Counted from the first letter of the stretch, positions 18,715 through 27,887 are shown. The stretch: DNA of 64,000 nt from CAYJBH01 sp964370605 (GCA_964370605.1 CAYJJX010000001.1:62001-126000), one strand, 5' to 3'. Numbers and translations are program-made. Notes: generated from the letters alone by a model not told the origin.

Positions 18715-19582
18715 TCTTATTGCGCACAAAAAGGCAACGCGCAACAAAAAAATTGCCTTTGGCATATTAAAACATGCAATACTGCTCTCACTGGGATATG
18801 TGATGGCGTATCCTATGTTATGGATGTTTTTTAGCAGTTTCAAGGCGAATGAAGAGGTGTTCACCTCCACTCAACTTTTGCCTACAGAATGGCATTTTGG
18901 GAACTATGTCGATGGATGGTTTGCTTTTCCGCGTGAGAGTTTCACCACCTTCTTCTTAAACTCTTTCTTTATATCCATCATGATCGTTATTGGCTGTTTA
19001 ATAAGCTGTACGCTCGCTGCGTATCCTTTTGCGCGTCTTAACTTCCCGTTCAAAAAGTTGCTTTTTGCAATTTTGCTCGGCACACTGATGTTGCCATCAC
19101 AGGTTTTGCTCATACCTCGCTATATTCTTTACACTCAGCTAGGTTGGAGCAACTCGTATAATCCTCTTATCATTCCGGCGTTCTTTGCACAGGTGAGTGG
19201 CGCTTTCTTTATCTACCTGATGGTGCAGTTTATGCGCAGTGTCCCGAATGAGTTGTCAGAGTCTGCCTTTATCGATGGCTGTGGCCATACAAGGATTTTT
19301 ACCAGTATAATACTTCCAAACTGTAAACCCCCACTGTTCTCCATTGCGATATTTGCGTTTATCTGGAGCTGGGATGATTTCTTGAACCAGCTGATTTACA
19401 TCGACTCTCCGCCTATGTTTACCGTTTCACTTGCACTGCGTATGTTTAACGACGACTCGGCACTGATCAACTGGGGCTCGCTGTTTGGTATATCGATCCT
19501 GTCGATTCTGCCCTGTCTTATCATATTTGCCTGTGCACAAAAATACTTTGTCGAAGGCATCTCCACTACCGGCCTGAAATAG
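18698..19582 (+). CDS. Sugar ABC transporter permease, MalG/UgpE type
   Basis: Start set at ATG 18698 (MKTKNN), overlapping the previous permease by 17 bases; the longer frame from 18656 would put unrelated residues ahead of a basic N-terminus. 294 residues, six membrane segments, EAA loop ELSESAFIDGCGHTRIFTSI, and the terminal FVEGISTTGLK typical of this family. It forms a heterodimer with the upstream permease. Confidence 0.93.
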   Translation: MKTKNNLIAHKKATRNKKIAFGILKHAILLSLGYVMAYPMLWMFFSSFKANEEVFTSTQLLPTEWHFGNYVDGWFAFPRESFTTFFLNSFFISIMIVIGCLISCTLAAYPFARLNFPFKKLLFAILLGTLMLPSQVLLIPRYILYTQLGWSNSYNPLIIPAFFAQVSGAFFIYLMVQFMRSVPNELSESAFIDGCGHTRIFTSIILPNCKPPLFSIAIFAFIWSWDDFLNQLIYIDSPPMFTVSLALRMFNDDSALINWGSLFGISILSILPCLIIFACAQKYFVEGISTTGLK

Positions 19583-19621
19583 CAATGCTAATGCAATAGC
19601 AAGAGAATGGAGTATCCGCTT

Positions 19622-20707
19622 ATGATCACGATAAAAAATTCAACCATGAGCTCGAGACAGAGGGTCGCAAAGACCCTCTGTCATGAGCGACCTGATCGTG
19701 TGCCGGTAAACTATTTTGCGAACCCGCAGGTGAACACTAAGGTGGCAAAACTGCTTAAAGTGAGCGACGATCGACAGGTTGTAGCTCAGGCGCTCGGATG
19801 TGATTTTAAAGAGATAAACCCCAAATATAACGGGCCGGAGCTTTTTGAGCAAATACCTGAGCGTAAGGTTAATCCACTTGTCGGCGCAATCACTCGCTTT
19901 GTGGAAAACGAGAGCGGAAGCTATTGGGATTTTTGTGACTTTCCGCTAGCAGACAAGGATGAAGAGGCAATAGCCGCATGGCCGGTTGCAAATCCTGATG
20001 ATTTTGACTACGACACTTTTGAAGAGAGTTGTCGGGCGAATAAAGAAAAAGCGATTGTGGTCGGGCACCAAGGCATTTCCGATATAATGAATACAATCGG
20101 CTCTGTTCGCAGCATGGAAAATGTCTACATGGATTTGGCTCTCGACAATGAGGGAACAATGAAACTGATCGAGCGAAGAATGAAATCAGAGCTCGGGATT
20201 TTTGAGAGAATTCTTGATAGATGCGCCGGCGACATAACCATGATATGGACCGGCGAGGATCTTGGAACTCAACATACTCCACTTATCAGCCTTGAAATGT
20301 TTCGCGAGAAGATTCGGCCCTATCATCAACCGCTGGTTGACCTTGCAAAGAGCTATGGCATACCGGTGATGATTCACAGTTGTGGCAGTTCATCTTGGGC
20401 GTTTGAGGATTTTATTGAGATGGGAATATCCGCCGTCGATACACTGCAACCGGAGGCAACAAATATGTCGGTGGAGTATTTGGCAGAAAAATATGCTTCT
20501 CGTCTAGCTTTTCACGGTTGTATTTCAACTGCAAAGCTTGCACAACTGAACTGTGAACAGGTTGACCTGAATGTTCGAGAGACTATCGAATCGTTACGAC
20601 AATATAATAACTTTTGCCTTGCCCCTACCCATTATATACAGGATAACACACCACCGGGCAATGTGCTGGCTATGTATAAGGCGGCATTTAAGTACGGTGA
20701 ATATTGA
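19622..20707 (+). CDS. UroD/MtaA-superfamily protein B (HxC motif retained)
   Basis: Start at ATG 19622, nine bases after GGAG; ATG 19607 overlaps that site. 361 residues beginning SSRQRVAKTLCHERPDRVPV, the characteristic UroD-superfamily opening. It has MIHSCGSS (His252, Cys254) where corrinoid methyltransferases of the MtaA type bind zinc with HxC, and FHGC at ~298-300. The C-terminal APTHYIQDNTPPGNVLAM occupies the place of the third zinc ligand, with Thr-His in place of the usual Gly-Cys. It lies 39 bases after the sugar permease in the same operon. A zinc-dependent methyl or decarboxylation chemistry on an imported sugar is conceivable but unproven. Confidence 0.8.
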   Translation: MITIKNSTMSSRQRVAKTLCHERPDRVPVNYFANPQVNTKVAKLLKVSDDRQVVAQALGCDFKEINPKYNGPELFEQIPERKVNPLVGAITRFVENESGSYWDFCDFPLADKDEEAIAAWPVANPDDFDYDTFEESCRANKEKAIVVGHQGISDIMNTIGSVRSMENVYMDLALDNEGTMKLIERRMKSELGIFERILDRCAGDITMIWTGEDLGTQHTPLISLEMFREKIRPYHQPLVDLAKSYGIPVMIHSCGSSSWAFEDFIEMGISAVDTLQPEATNMSVEYLAEKYASRLAFHGCISTAKLAQLNCEQVDLNVRETIESLRQYNNFCLAPTHYIQDNTPPGNVLAMYKAAFKYGEY

Positions 20708-20731
20708 TAATCGGAAGGATTTACCTTTGTT

Positions 20732-21736
20732 ATGACTGCACGTGAACAATTTAACGCCGTAATGGGCAAAAAGATCCCATCTGAGTTGCCGCTTTTAGAG
20801 TGGGCAATGTGGTGGGACAAAACAGTAGATATTTGGTGTGAACAAGGACTGGAACGTGGACTTAGCAATGAGCAGATGCAACAGCATTTTGGTCTTGTTC
20901 GTCAGGAACAATTCTGGCTTTCTCATAAGTCACCCGACTGCCCAAAGGACACGAGCCATGGTTCCGGAATAATTAAGACAATGGAAGACTATGAGGCGAT
21001 TAAGCCGTTTATTTTGCCGAATGATGCGGTAGATCGCATTGTACCAAGATTGATGGAGCTTGCCGAAGAACACGAAAAAGGCAATTTGTTGATCTGGTAT
21101 ACGCTTGATGGCTTTTTTTGGTGGCCGAGAGTTCTTTTTGGTATTGAAGCACATTTGTTCTCGTTCTATGACGAGCCGGAACTATATCATATCATTTGTG
21201 AAGACCTGCTCAGTTGGCAGATCAAGATGGTCGACCAGATAGCTGAATACGTAAAACCAGACTTTATGACCATTGCCGAGGACATGAGTTATAATCACGG
21301 TCCAATGGTTTCAAAAGAAATGTATGAAGAATTCATTGCACCGTACTACAAAAGGCTTATCCCGGAAATTAAAAAGCATAACACCCGTGTCATTGTCGAT
21401 TCAGACGGCGATATCATGAGCGTGATACCGTGGATGATATCATGCGGAGTAGATGGAGCGTTGCCACTTGAAAGACAGTCACATGTGGACATTGCAAAGA
21501 TAAGAGAGGCCCATCCCGATTTTTTAATGATTGGCGGCTTTGATAAGATGGCGATGCTTGATTCAAAAGAAAGCATAAAGAAAGAGGTGGAACGTATTCT
21601 GCCGACCATCCGATCGGGTGGCTATTGGCCCGCGATGGACCACCAGACACCACCCGGAACACCGCTCGAAAATTATCGCTATTATCTTTCGCTTTTGAAA
21701 GAAGCTGGAAAACAGACATGCGCCGACTGTGAATAA
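20732..21736 (+). CDS. UroD/MtaA-superfamily protein C
   Basis: 334 residues starting MTAREQFNAVMGKKIPSELP, the usual superfamily opening. Other family features are EDMSYNHGPMVSKEMYEEFIAPYYKRL, RVIVDSDGD in place of HxCG (no zinc ligands), GGFDKM, and the terminal GGYWPAMDHQTPPGTPLENYRYYL spread over ~295-320. It is therefore a different subgroup from its upstream neighbour, only 24 bases away. It is the last gene of the transporter operon, followed by a very strong terminator. Reaction unknown. Confidence 0.8.
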   Translation: MTAREQFNAVMGKKIPSELPLLEWAMWWDKTVDIWCEQGLERGLSNEQMQQHFGLVRQEQFWLSHKSPDCPKDTSHGSGIIKTMEDYEAIKPFILPNDAVDRIVPRLMELAEEHEKGNLLIWYTLDGFFWWPRVLFGIEAHLFSFYDEPELYHIICEDLLSWQIKMVDQIAEYVKPDFMTIAEDMSYNHGPMVSKEMYEEFIAPYYKRLIPEIKKHNTRVIVDSDGDIMSVIPWMISCGVDGALPLERQSHVDIAKIREAHPDFLMIGGFDKMAMLDSKESIKKEVERILPTIRSGGYWPAMDHQTPPGTPLENYRYYLSLLKEAGKQTCADCE

Positions 21737-21760
21737 GTTTCAAAAAGATGCAATAGTTGA

Positions 21761-21814
21761 TCAGAAAGCAGCAAGCAAAGTTATTAAACTTTGCTTGCTG
21801 CTTTCTGATTTTAT
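21761..21814 (+). terminator. Strong terminator closing the transporter operon
   Basis: A perfect 22-bp stem (21761-21782 with 21787-21808) around an ATTA loop is followed by TTTTAT. It separates the two operonic UroD-like genes from the third one at 21934. Confidence 0.93.
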
Positions 21815-21933
21815 GATTGTGTTTTGCGGTCAAATATGTTACACTGTCGGTGGACTGTATTTTGTCCTGAGTGATACTCGAATAGGTGTTATTATAGCGT
21901 ACATGGTGCGATCACCCCATACCGGAGGAAAAC

Positions 21934-22998
21934 ATGTTTGAGCAATACAATTTCGAAAAGACAAAAAAACATTTTGAGGCGTTTTGGAACAAGGACTATT
22001 TGGAACGATGCAACCTTTCCATAACACTGAATAACCATCAATCTGATTACAAGAGTCCGTACAGTGGGCAAGTGGCATCAACGGAGCAAAGTTATACCGA
22101 CTGTGACTATGTGTATCATCGCTGTTTGGAGGCGACAAAGAACAGCATCTATATGGCGGAAGCATTCCCGGTGTTTTATACTAATTTCGGCACTGCGGGG
22201 CACTGCGCCTATTTTGGATGCGAGCCAAATTACAAGAGAGACACCATATGGTTTGAGCCGATTCTTGATGAACCGGATGCAAAGCTGATAAAGTATAATA
22301 ACAAGCATTATGACTTTCAGCGACACTTCATGGCAGAACTCAGCAAAAAAAGCATGGGTCAGTTTATGGTCGGAATGAATGACAACTGCGGAAACGTTGA
22401 TGCACTTGCAGAGATCAGGGGAACAGACAATCTTCTCATGGATCTCATCACCGATCCGGATTTTGTGAAAGAAGCCATAAAGAAAGTGACTGACGTGTGG
22501 AAAGAGACTCAGACCGAATTCTTCAAGACTATCAAAGAAAATAACGGCGGAGGTTCGTCACATGGTTGGATGAATACATGGAGTGAAGGGACACATGCTC
22601 AAATCCAGTGCGATTTTTCGGTCATGATATCGGCAGTGTTTTTCGAAGAGTTTGTCTTGCCGGAACTCGATGAGACGGCACGCTATCTGGGTAAAGCATC
22701 ATATCATCTTGATGGTCAAGAGCAACTGCGCCATCTTGATTATATACTTTCGGTAAAAAATATCGAAAATATACAATGGACGGCGGTGGCAGGGCAACCT
22801 CCGACAAGTCATTTTGTTGAAGCTTTCCAAAAGATTCAAAAGGCCGGCAAAGGACTGATTCTAATACCTGATCCGAGTGAAACAAAATATTTGTTGGACA
22901 ATCTTTCCCATAAAGGGCTGCATTTAGTTTTGAACGGAATTGAAACTGTAGAGGATGCACAAGATATTATTGACTATGCAGTTAAGGTCGCACACTGA
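21934..22998 (+). CDS. UroD/MtaA-superfamily protein D
   Basis: 354 residues with an excellent ribosome site (CCGGAGGAAAAC before ATG). Segments such as NFGTAGHCAYFGCEP, GNVDALAEIRGTDNLLMDLI, VMISAVFFEEFVLPELDETARYLG and ASYHLDGQEQLRHLD fit the distant UroD/cobalamin-independent methionine synthase-like superfamily. The HxCG position reads HLDG, so the zinc Cys is missing. It stands alone between two terminators (21761 and 23044), so it has its own promoter, not clearly seen. Function unknown. Confidence 0.7.
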   Translation: MFEQYNFEKTKKHFEAFWNKDYLERCNLSITLNNHQSDYKSPYSGQVASTEQSYTDCDYVYHRCLEATKNSIYMAEAFPVFYTNFGTAGHCAYFGCEPNYKRDTIWFEPILDEPDAKLIKYNNKHYDFQRHFMAELSKKSMGQFMVGMNDNCGNVDALAEIRGTDNLLMDLITDPDFVKEAIKKVTDVWKETQTEFFKTIKENNGGGSSHGWMNTWSEGTHAQIQCDFSVMISAVFFEEFVLPELDETARYLGKASYHLDGQEQLRHLDYILSVKNIENIQWTAVAGQPPTSHFVEAFQKIQKAGKGLILIPDPSETKYLLDNLSHKGLHLVLNGIETVEDAQDIIDYAVKVAH

Positions 22999-23043
22999 TA
23001 ACTCAGCTACCAAAAAAGCAGACATGCAACATACAAACACTAC

Positions 23044-23090
23044 AAAAGGTGACTACAGGATTTTATTCTGTCGGTCACCTTTTGAATTTT
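23044..23090 (+). terminator. Terminator after UroD-like gene D
   Basis: AAAAGGTGAC (23044-23053) pairs with GTCACCTTTT (23074-23083), with an inner ACAG/CTGT extension, followed by GAATTTTATT. Confidence 0.85.
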
Positions 23091-23231
23091 ATTGAGGTTT
23101 AATTATAATTGTCAAATTGCACGCGGTAGGCTATCTAGTACGATAGGCGTGAGGTTTTAACGATAGAGTGTTTTACTGATTATTTTGGTGTTGTTGACAA
23201 GATTCGCTTGTAGCGTGAGCGCTAATGAGCC

Positions 23232-23269
23232 AAAAACGCCCAGCCCGATTTCACGAAATTTGATTGGGC
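23232..23269 (-). terminator. Terminator of the minus-strand GH105 operon
   Basis: On the minus strand an imperfect stem (23269-23238; GCCCA/TGGGC base and AATTTC/GAAAT top) is followed by GTTTTTGG. It lies just past the GH105 stop codon. The stretch 23091-23231 holds nothing recognisable. Confidence 0.65.
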
Positions 23270-23282
23270 ACCACACTGGAAA

Positions 23283-24335
23283 TCAACCGATCAATTCATT
23301 CAACATCAGAAGAGTCAATGATTGCCCGTAAGCCATCGGCCAAAGTGGAATGTCGCGGTAGTGCTGTAGATCGCTACCCATTCCGGTGCCGTATGAAACT
23401 TTTGTCACGGTACCGTCCGGTTCTATGCAGTCAAGAACTCCCTTGATTGCCTTGTCCGCAGTTTCTTTATAACACTCGGGCAACAGTCCCATACCGATAC
23501 CTTTTAGGATTCCATAGGCAAAGCCTGCACTGGCACTCGATTCTTCGTATGAGTTTTCATCGTCCAAAAGGGTGTGCCACAAACCGCTTGGTGCCTGCAA
23601 CCTAGCGAGCGTTCGTACCTGCTCTTCCAAAAGTCCGGTTAAGTATCTTTTGGTGGGTCCTTTTAGCTCCATCATCTCGATGAACATTGGAATGCAAGCG
23701 GTGATCCAACAGTTGCCGCGTGCCCAAAGTGCGTTTGCAAAGTTGTGTCGTCCGAGAAATGTCCACCCATGATACCAGAGTCCTGTCTTGGTGTCACAGA
23801 GATATTTTGCATGAAGTAAAAACTGATACTTCGCCTCTTCTTTGTAGCGATCATTATCTAGAATCACACCCATCTTGCCAAGGAAAAGCACGGTCATAAA
23901 CAAGGTGTCGTCCCAAAGTTGTTGCTCATTTGTTTCACCCGAGACGATATGCTGTATTCCGCCTTCTTCGGTATGCGGCATTTCGGTCATAATCCATTCT
24001 GCCCATTCTTTGCACATGGTCAGCCATTTTTCGTCTTTTGTTTCTTCGTAAAGGCATGCCATGGTTAGCATCGGTGCTGTAGTATTCACGTTGCGGGGCG
24101 GAATACCCTTTTCGATGTTAGCTTCAAACCAGTTTATCATATATTCAAGGCTCTTTGGGTCTTTGGTTGCCTTATAATGCAAAAACTCACAATAAAGTCC
24201 GACGCCTTGCGGCCATTCCCAGGTCGCCATGTCGACAATACCGATGGGACAACTTTCTTCAATGTCTCCCTTTTTCATGTTGAGCATTCGATGGTTTACC
24301 TTTTCGATTACACTTTCTAAATACTGTTTGTCCAT
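23283..24335 (-). CDS. GH105 unsaturated glucuronyl/galacturonyl hydrolase
   Basis: Start at the second in-frame ATG (24335), ten bases after AAAGG; the first (24347) abuts the ribosome site. 350 residues, the usual size for YteR/YesR-like family 105 enzymes. These remove the unsaturated uronic acid that polysaccharide lyases leave at the non-reducing end of oligosaccharides. Family landmarks are DMATWEWPQGVGLY near the start, EQQLWDDTLFM with the catalytic Asp, GLWYHGW, and ALWARGNCWI. Cytoplasmic, no signal peptide. Last gene of the Lpl-type transporter operon, in keeping with a lyase upstream. Confidence 0.9.
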   Translation of the reverse strand: MDKQYLESVIEKVNHRMLNMKKGDIEESCPIGIVDMATWEWPQGVGLYCEFLHYKATKDPKSLEYMINWFEANIEKGIPPRNVNTTAPMLTMACLYEETKDEKWLTMCKEWAEWIMTEMPHTEEGGIQHIVSGETNEQQLWDDTLFMTVLFLGKMGVILDNDRYKEEAKYQFLLHAKYLCDTKTGLWYHGWTFLGRHNFANALWARGNCWITACIPMFIEMMELKGPTKRYLTGLLEEQVRTLARLQAPSGLWHTLLDDENSYEESSASAGFAYGILKGIGMGLLPECYKETADKAIKGVLDCIEPDGTVTKVSYGTGMGSDLQHYRDIPLWPMAYGQSLTLLMLNELIG

Positions 24336-24471
24336 TTTACTGTCCATTCCTTTCCGATGGGTTGTTCTGTTTTGCCATAAGTTTATGATGAGATTTGAGC
24401 GTGTCTTGCCTGAAAATCACAAAGCTTATGGAGTGAAAACATAACTTGTTTTATTTCAGGATAAATGCACA

Positions 24472-25578
24472 TTAATATGTGTGCATTTTTGCCAACAATG
24501 ATTTTGCCTGTTGAGGTGACGACACCTCGACGTTAAAGGTGATGCCGGTATTATATTTTTTAAAATCGAGTTCGGCATAGTGCTTTTGTGAAAGAGTATA
24601 GGCGCAGTTAGGGATATTTTTTGACAGCATGGCAGGAGTTACAAAATCAAGGTATTTTTGTCCGAACTCGACGTTTTCCATATAACCAAAATTGAGGCCA
24701 CAAAGATTATTGATGTTCATTACGTCAAATACCCATTGATCGGCACGTCCGCAAAAGTGGATTGAACCGCTACCGAACTCGTCGATGATTCTTTGGTTAT
24801 GAGGGCGGATATGTTCATTATACATGTCGGCAGAAAGATTGACAGATGAGTCGTCTCGCAAGACAATGTTTCCGCCATAAACATGAAACCAATGAAAGCA
24901 AAAATCATCAAAATCATCATCGATCTCGGTTTTGACTCGCTTCATCATGGCAATGTAGGTGTCGCTCACTACTCGTAATAGGTCTTGTACTAACTCTTCA
25001 TCGTCATAAAATGCGGTGTATATATCGGATCCGAATATCAGATGTGCTACGTCAAACGGCCCTTGAAAGTCGGGGTGATATATTTTTATGGCGGCTTGAC
25101 ATTTTGGATATTTTGATAGCGCCTCTTGATAGTATTCATGTGTCAGTGAAATCTTCTTTCCAAAACCACTGTCAAGGTTCGGTACACCGTTCGAGATGAT
25201 TTCCTGCACTCCGTGCATTGAAGCGTGGTCAACCCACGGCATATTTCCACCTACAATTCTTGATTTGAGTCCAAACAGCGACGGCAGTGTTCCAACGCCA
25301 TAGTTGGCACGAATCATCGGCACGGAGTAATCTTTGGATAGTGTCGGTTGAAGGCAGGTCAATAGCTCGTTATACATCATCTTGCCGACATCCTCATGGA
25401 TTTGATCCATCGGAAAAGGTGTGAAGTCGGTAACAGGAAAGATAGTTCGAATAATGGGATGGGGAATGGGTTTGTGTCGCAGAGCCTGAATCTGAAGCTC
25501 TATCACACGATCGACATGCTCCGGCTCGATTAAATTTTCAAGATATTCGAGGAGCTCTTGCAGCTGTTTTGAAATCAT
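24472..25578 (-). CDS. UroD/MtaA-superfamily protein E (HxC motif retained)
   Basis: Start at ATG 25578 behind AGAGG; the frame extends to 25638 but without a ribosome site. 368 residues. IRANYGVGTLPSLFGLK, YHPDFQGPFDVAHLIFGSDIYTAFYDDEELVQDLL and SADMYNEHIRPHNQRIIDEFG follow the superfamily. IHFCGRADQW keeps the His-X-Cys of zinc-binding MtaA relatives. It lies in the operon between the sulfatase remnant and GH105, so it probably acts on the same imported oligosaccharide. Reaction unknown. Confidence 0.75.
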   Translation of the reverse strand: MISKQLQELLEYLENLIEPEHVDRVIELQIQALRHKPIPHPIIRTIFPVTDFTPFPMDQIHEDVGKMMYNELLTCLQPTLSKDYSVPMIRANYGVGTLPSLFGLKSRIVGGNMPWVDHASMHGVQEIISNGVPNLDSGFGKKISLTHEYYQEALSKYPKCQAAIKIYHPDFQGPFDVAHLIFGSDIYTAFYDDEELVQDLLRVVSDTYIAMMKRVKTEIDDDFDDFCFHWFHVYGGNIVLRDDSSVNLSADMYNEHIRPHNQRIIDEFGSGSIHFCGRADQWVFDVMNINNLCGLNFGYMENVEFGQKYLDFVTPAMLSKNIPNCAYTLSQKHYAELDFKKYNTGITFNVEVSSPQQAKSLLAKMHTY

Positions 25579-25668
25579 AATGATTAACCTCTTGTTAAAA
25601 GCGTCATCTTTACACAGTATAACAATACACCCAGTCAATAATAATTACAATGGTTTTGATACAATTTA

Positions 25669-26030
25669 TTATAATAGATACATTTCGGTGGCGGGAAGTG
25701 TCAATCGCTCATCTTTTTGCAATTTCAAGATGCTGAACTTGCCGTTGGAATTGCTGCCTTTTTGATAGCGGAATTTTCGCTGTTTGGTATTTTTGAGCCG
25801 CGTTCTCTCTACTGTACGGACACGGGATGATGTGATGAGGAGTTCGGTCAGATGACCTTTCATATCGGCGACGACATTTGAGTACTGTTCGTTAAAGTAT
25901 AAGTTATTCATCTCGTATGGGTCGTCTACGACATTATAAAGCTCTCCAAAACCGTTTGGGTAGGGTGGTTTTTTGCTCCGAGTAACTTCGCATTGTGTTG
26001 ATCAGACAGAATGAAAACAACATTTTTCAT
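25669..26030 (-). pseudogene. Sulfatase remnant with large internal deletion
   Basis: ATG 26030 (AAAGGTG ribosome site, 10 bases after the upstream gene) begins KNVVFILSDQHNAKLLG, the metal-binding N-terminus of a type I sulfatase. After about 27 codons the frame runs into TAG. In another frame the sequence continues ELYNVVDDPYEMNNLYFNEQ, which is the C-terminal block of the same family, through VVADMKGHLTELLI to a stop at 25669. The middle, including the CxPxR formylglycine motif, is missing: roughly 350-400 codons compared with usual sulfatases. It is a dead gene that marks a former sulfated substrate. Confidence 0.88.
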
Positions 26031-26040
26031 GTGCACACCT

Positions 26041-27861
26041 TTATTTGTAATAGAATCCACCTTTGCGATATCCTTTTTCCTCGTTGCAAGGAGGGTCGAT
26101 GAATGTGGTGGGGCGGTGGACAATCGGTTGTGTGGTCTTGACAGTGTTATCAAAAGTCAACTGAAGACGACTGCTGTCATTATCTGAGATTATATCTACA
26201 TTTGATGTGTCGCTAGGTTCGTTGATCGATACCTTATAAAGCAAATACGCCTTTTCTATTTCATCTAATTTCAGCACAGTATTGCTTGAATTAACCATAT
26301 AGAAACGCAGTGCTAACAGCTCGTCTGTTTCAATCAGCTCGGATTCCATTTCTGTTTCGTTAAAGTTGTTTGCAAGAATTTGCAGATCAATATTATTTTT
26401 TCCGGTTTTGAACCTGTATTCGCTGTCAGAGTTTTTAGTTATGGAAGAGTTTTTTATATCTCCGACGAGTGAAAACTCAAAGAAAAATTTGTCGGTTGTA
26501 ATAGAACAGTCGTCCATCTGTGTGAGAATAAAGTGATAGTCGCCATGATCTTTTACAAGAGACAACCCGCCGGCCACAACGTTTTTATGTTGGACGTTTG
26601 TGCAAAGTCCGGAAGCGAAATCCATCTCGTCGTGCATACACCGAACACGGAATACCGAAAAGCCTACATCTGTTTTCAGCGAGGCAACAAGTGGCCTGCG
26701 CTGATTCCAGAGGTCATGGCGGTTGAAGGTACCGAGACAATAATCATTGGTGCGATAGGTATAGGAACTGAGTGTTTTCAAGCCTTTTTCAATATGCACT
26801 CGCAATTCGTCCGATGTAAGGGGGTCATGTTCGCGGTAGTAATCTTCCTCTATCACCTCTTTGTCTAAGAGATCAAGGTATTCTTTAGGGCACTCGAGTG
26901 TCATAAAAGGCCAAAGGATATTGTACTCGATATCTTGTTCATCAAGGAAAATATCGGTTCCGGTACCGATCTGAAGAAGCGATGGTATCGCACCTTGTTT
27001 TTTGGCAAACAGGTCATAAACACTTGTATTGGTGAGAGTTAAAGGGTTGTGCAAAGCCTGAAGATCGCTATAACAGCGAGAGTGTGGCCCTGCGAGTTGA
27101 CCGGTAGGCAGGTGATAGTGTTCCAGATATACTTTCCAAGCTTCATCGTGTAACGCTCGAGCTACGGCTTGAACACGAACATCTTTGCAGTAGTAAAGAA
27201 TCCTGCCGCTCTCTTCAATGTCGATCATTCCGTACGTTGGACTGTTATATTCAATATATCCGCCGTTTTTGCGTACAAAATCAAGTTCGCGCTCCAGAAG
27301 ATCGACACCTTTTTCGTACACTTCGTCGTCGCCGATCAGTTCGCCGCCTGCAATGAGTACAAATGCTGACATGAGAACAATGTTGGTATAGTCTACGCCG
27401 AGATTGCGGCTCAGAACACAGCGACAGGCATTTTGCACCGCCAATTTTATGTCGCTTTGCATCTGTTCATCTAATAGATCAGAGAATTCATTTTGAATTA
27501 CAATAAGTATTCTGCCGATGAAACATGCCCAATTCCAATCAGGATTGATCATACTCTCGATCGGTTCCTCAAAATAGTATGGCCAGACGCCAAAGGTGGA
27601 ATTATTAGGGTTGGTGTCTTGGTGATCAAGCAATTTTCTTATTATGGTCTCAGCAGTTTTAATGTTGGCGTCGCCTCCTTCGGCAAGTAGCATGACGACA
27701 TATTCTGCATTTCGGACGGTGCGATATGCTCTACCCTCGCCACGTGCTGAATGGTAGTTTGCGCCACGCAGTTGTTCATAGAACAGACATTCTTTTTCAT
27801 CAAAGCTTTGCTTCAATATTTCGGCAGTTTTTTGCCACTTGCTCAAATTTTCTTTGTTCAT
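26041..27861 (-). CDS. Putative (alpha/alpha)-toroid polysaccharide lyase-like protein
   Basis: 606 residues, no signal peptide. The N-terminal ~350 residues are helical, with paired motifs (NPDWNWACFIGRIL, GVDYTNIVLMSAFVLIAGGELIGD, GGYIEYNSPTYGMIDIEESGRIL) reminiscent of heparinase II/III and alginate-lyase toroids. The C-terminal ~250 residues are beta-rich, as in the beta-sandwich of those lyases. It lies between the Lpl-type permeases and the sulfatase remnant, with GH105 downstream, exactly where a lyase producing unsaturated uronides is expected. I do not recognise a characterised family, so the activity is inferred from fold pattern and context. Confidence 0.55.
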   Translation of the reverse strand: MNKENLSKWQKTAEILKQSFDEKECLFYEQLRGANYHSARGEGRAYRTVRNAEYVVMLLAEGGDANIKTAETIIRKLLDHQDTNPNNSTFGVWPYYFEEPIESMINPDWNWACFIGRILIVIQNEFSDLLDEQMQSDIKLAVQNACRCVLSRNLGVDYTNIVLMSAFVLIAGGELIGDDEVYEKGVDLLERELDFVRKNGGYIEYNSPTYGMIDIEESGRILYYCKDVRVQAVARALHDEAWKVYLEHYHLPTGQLAGPHSRCYSDLQALHNPLTLTNTSVYDLFAKKQGAIPSLLQIGTGTDIFLDEQDIEYNILWPFMTLECPKEYLDLLDKEVIEEDYYREHDPLTSDELRVHIEKGLKTLSSYTYRTNDYCLGTFNRHDLWNQRRPLVASLKTDVGFSVFRVRCMHDEMDFASGLCTNVQHKNVVAGGLSLVKDHGDYHFILTQMDDCSITTDKFFFEFSLVGDIKNSSITKNSDSEYRFKTGKNNIDLQILANNFNETEMESELIETDELLALRFYMVNSSNTVLKLDEIEKAYLLYKVSINEPSDTSNVDIISDNDSSRLQLTFDNTVKTTQPIVHRPTTFIDPPCNEEKGYRKGGFYYK

Positions 27862-27887
27862 ATCCTTTTTAACCTCTTGTTATATCG

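Noticed and set aside
7605..25578. The UroD-like genes as heme-synthesis uroporphyrinogen decarboxylases (hemE)
   Set aside because: There are five divergent copies, none with heme neighbours, and the active-site regions differ from HemE; the sugar context is consistent for all.
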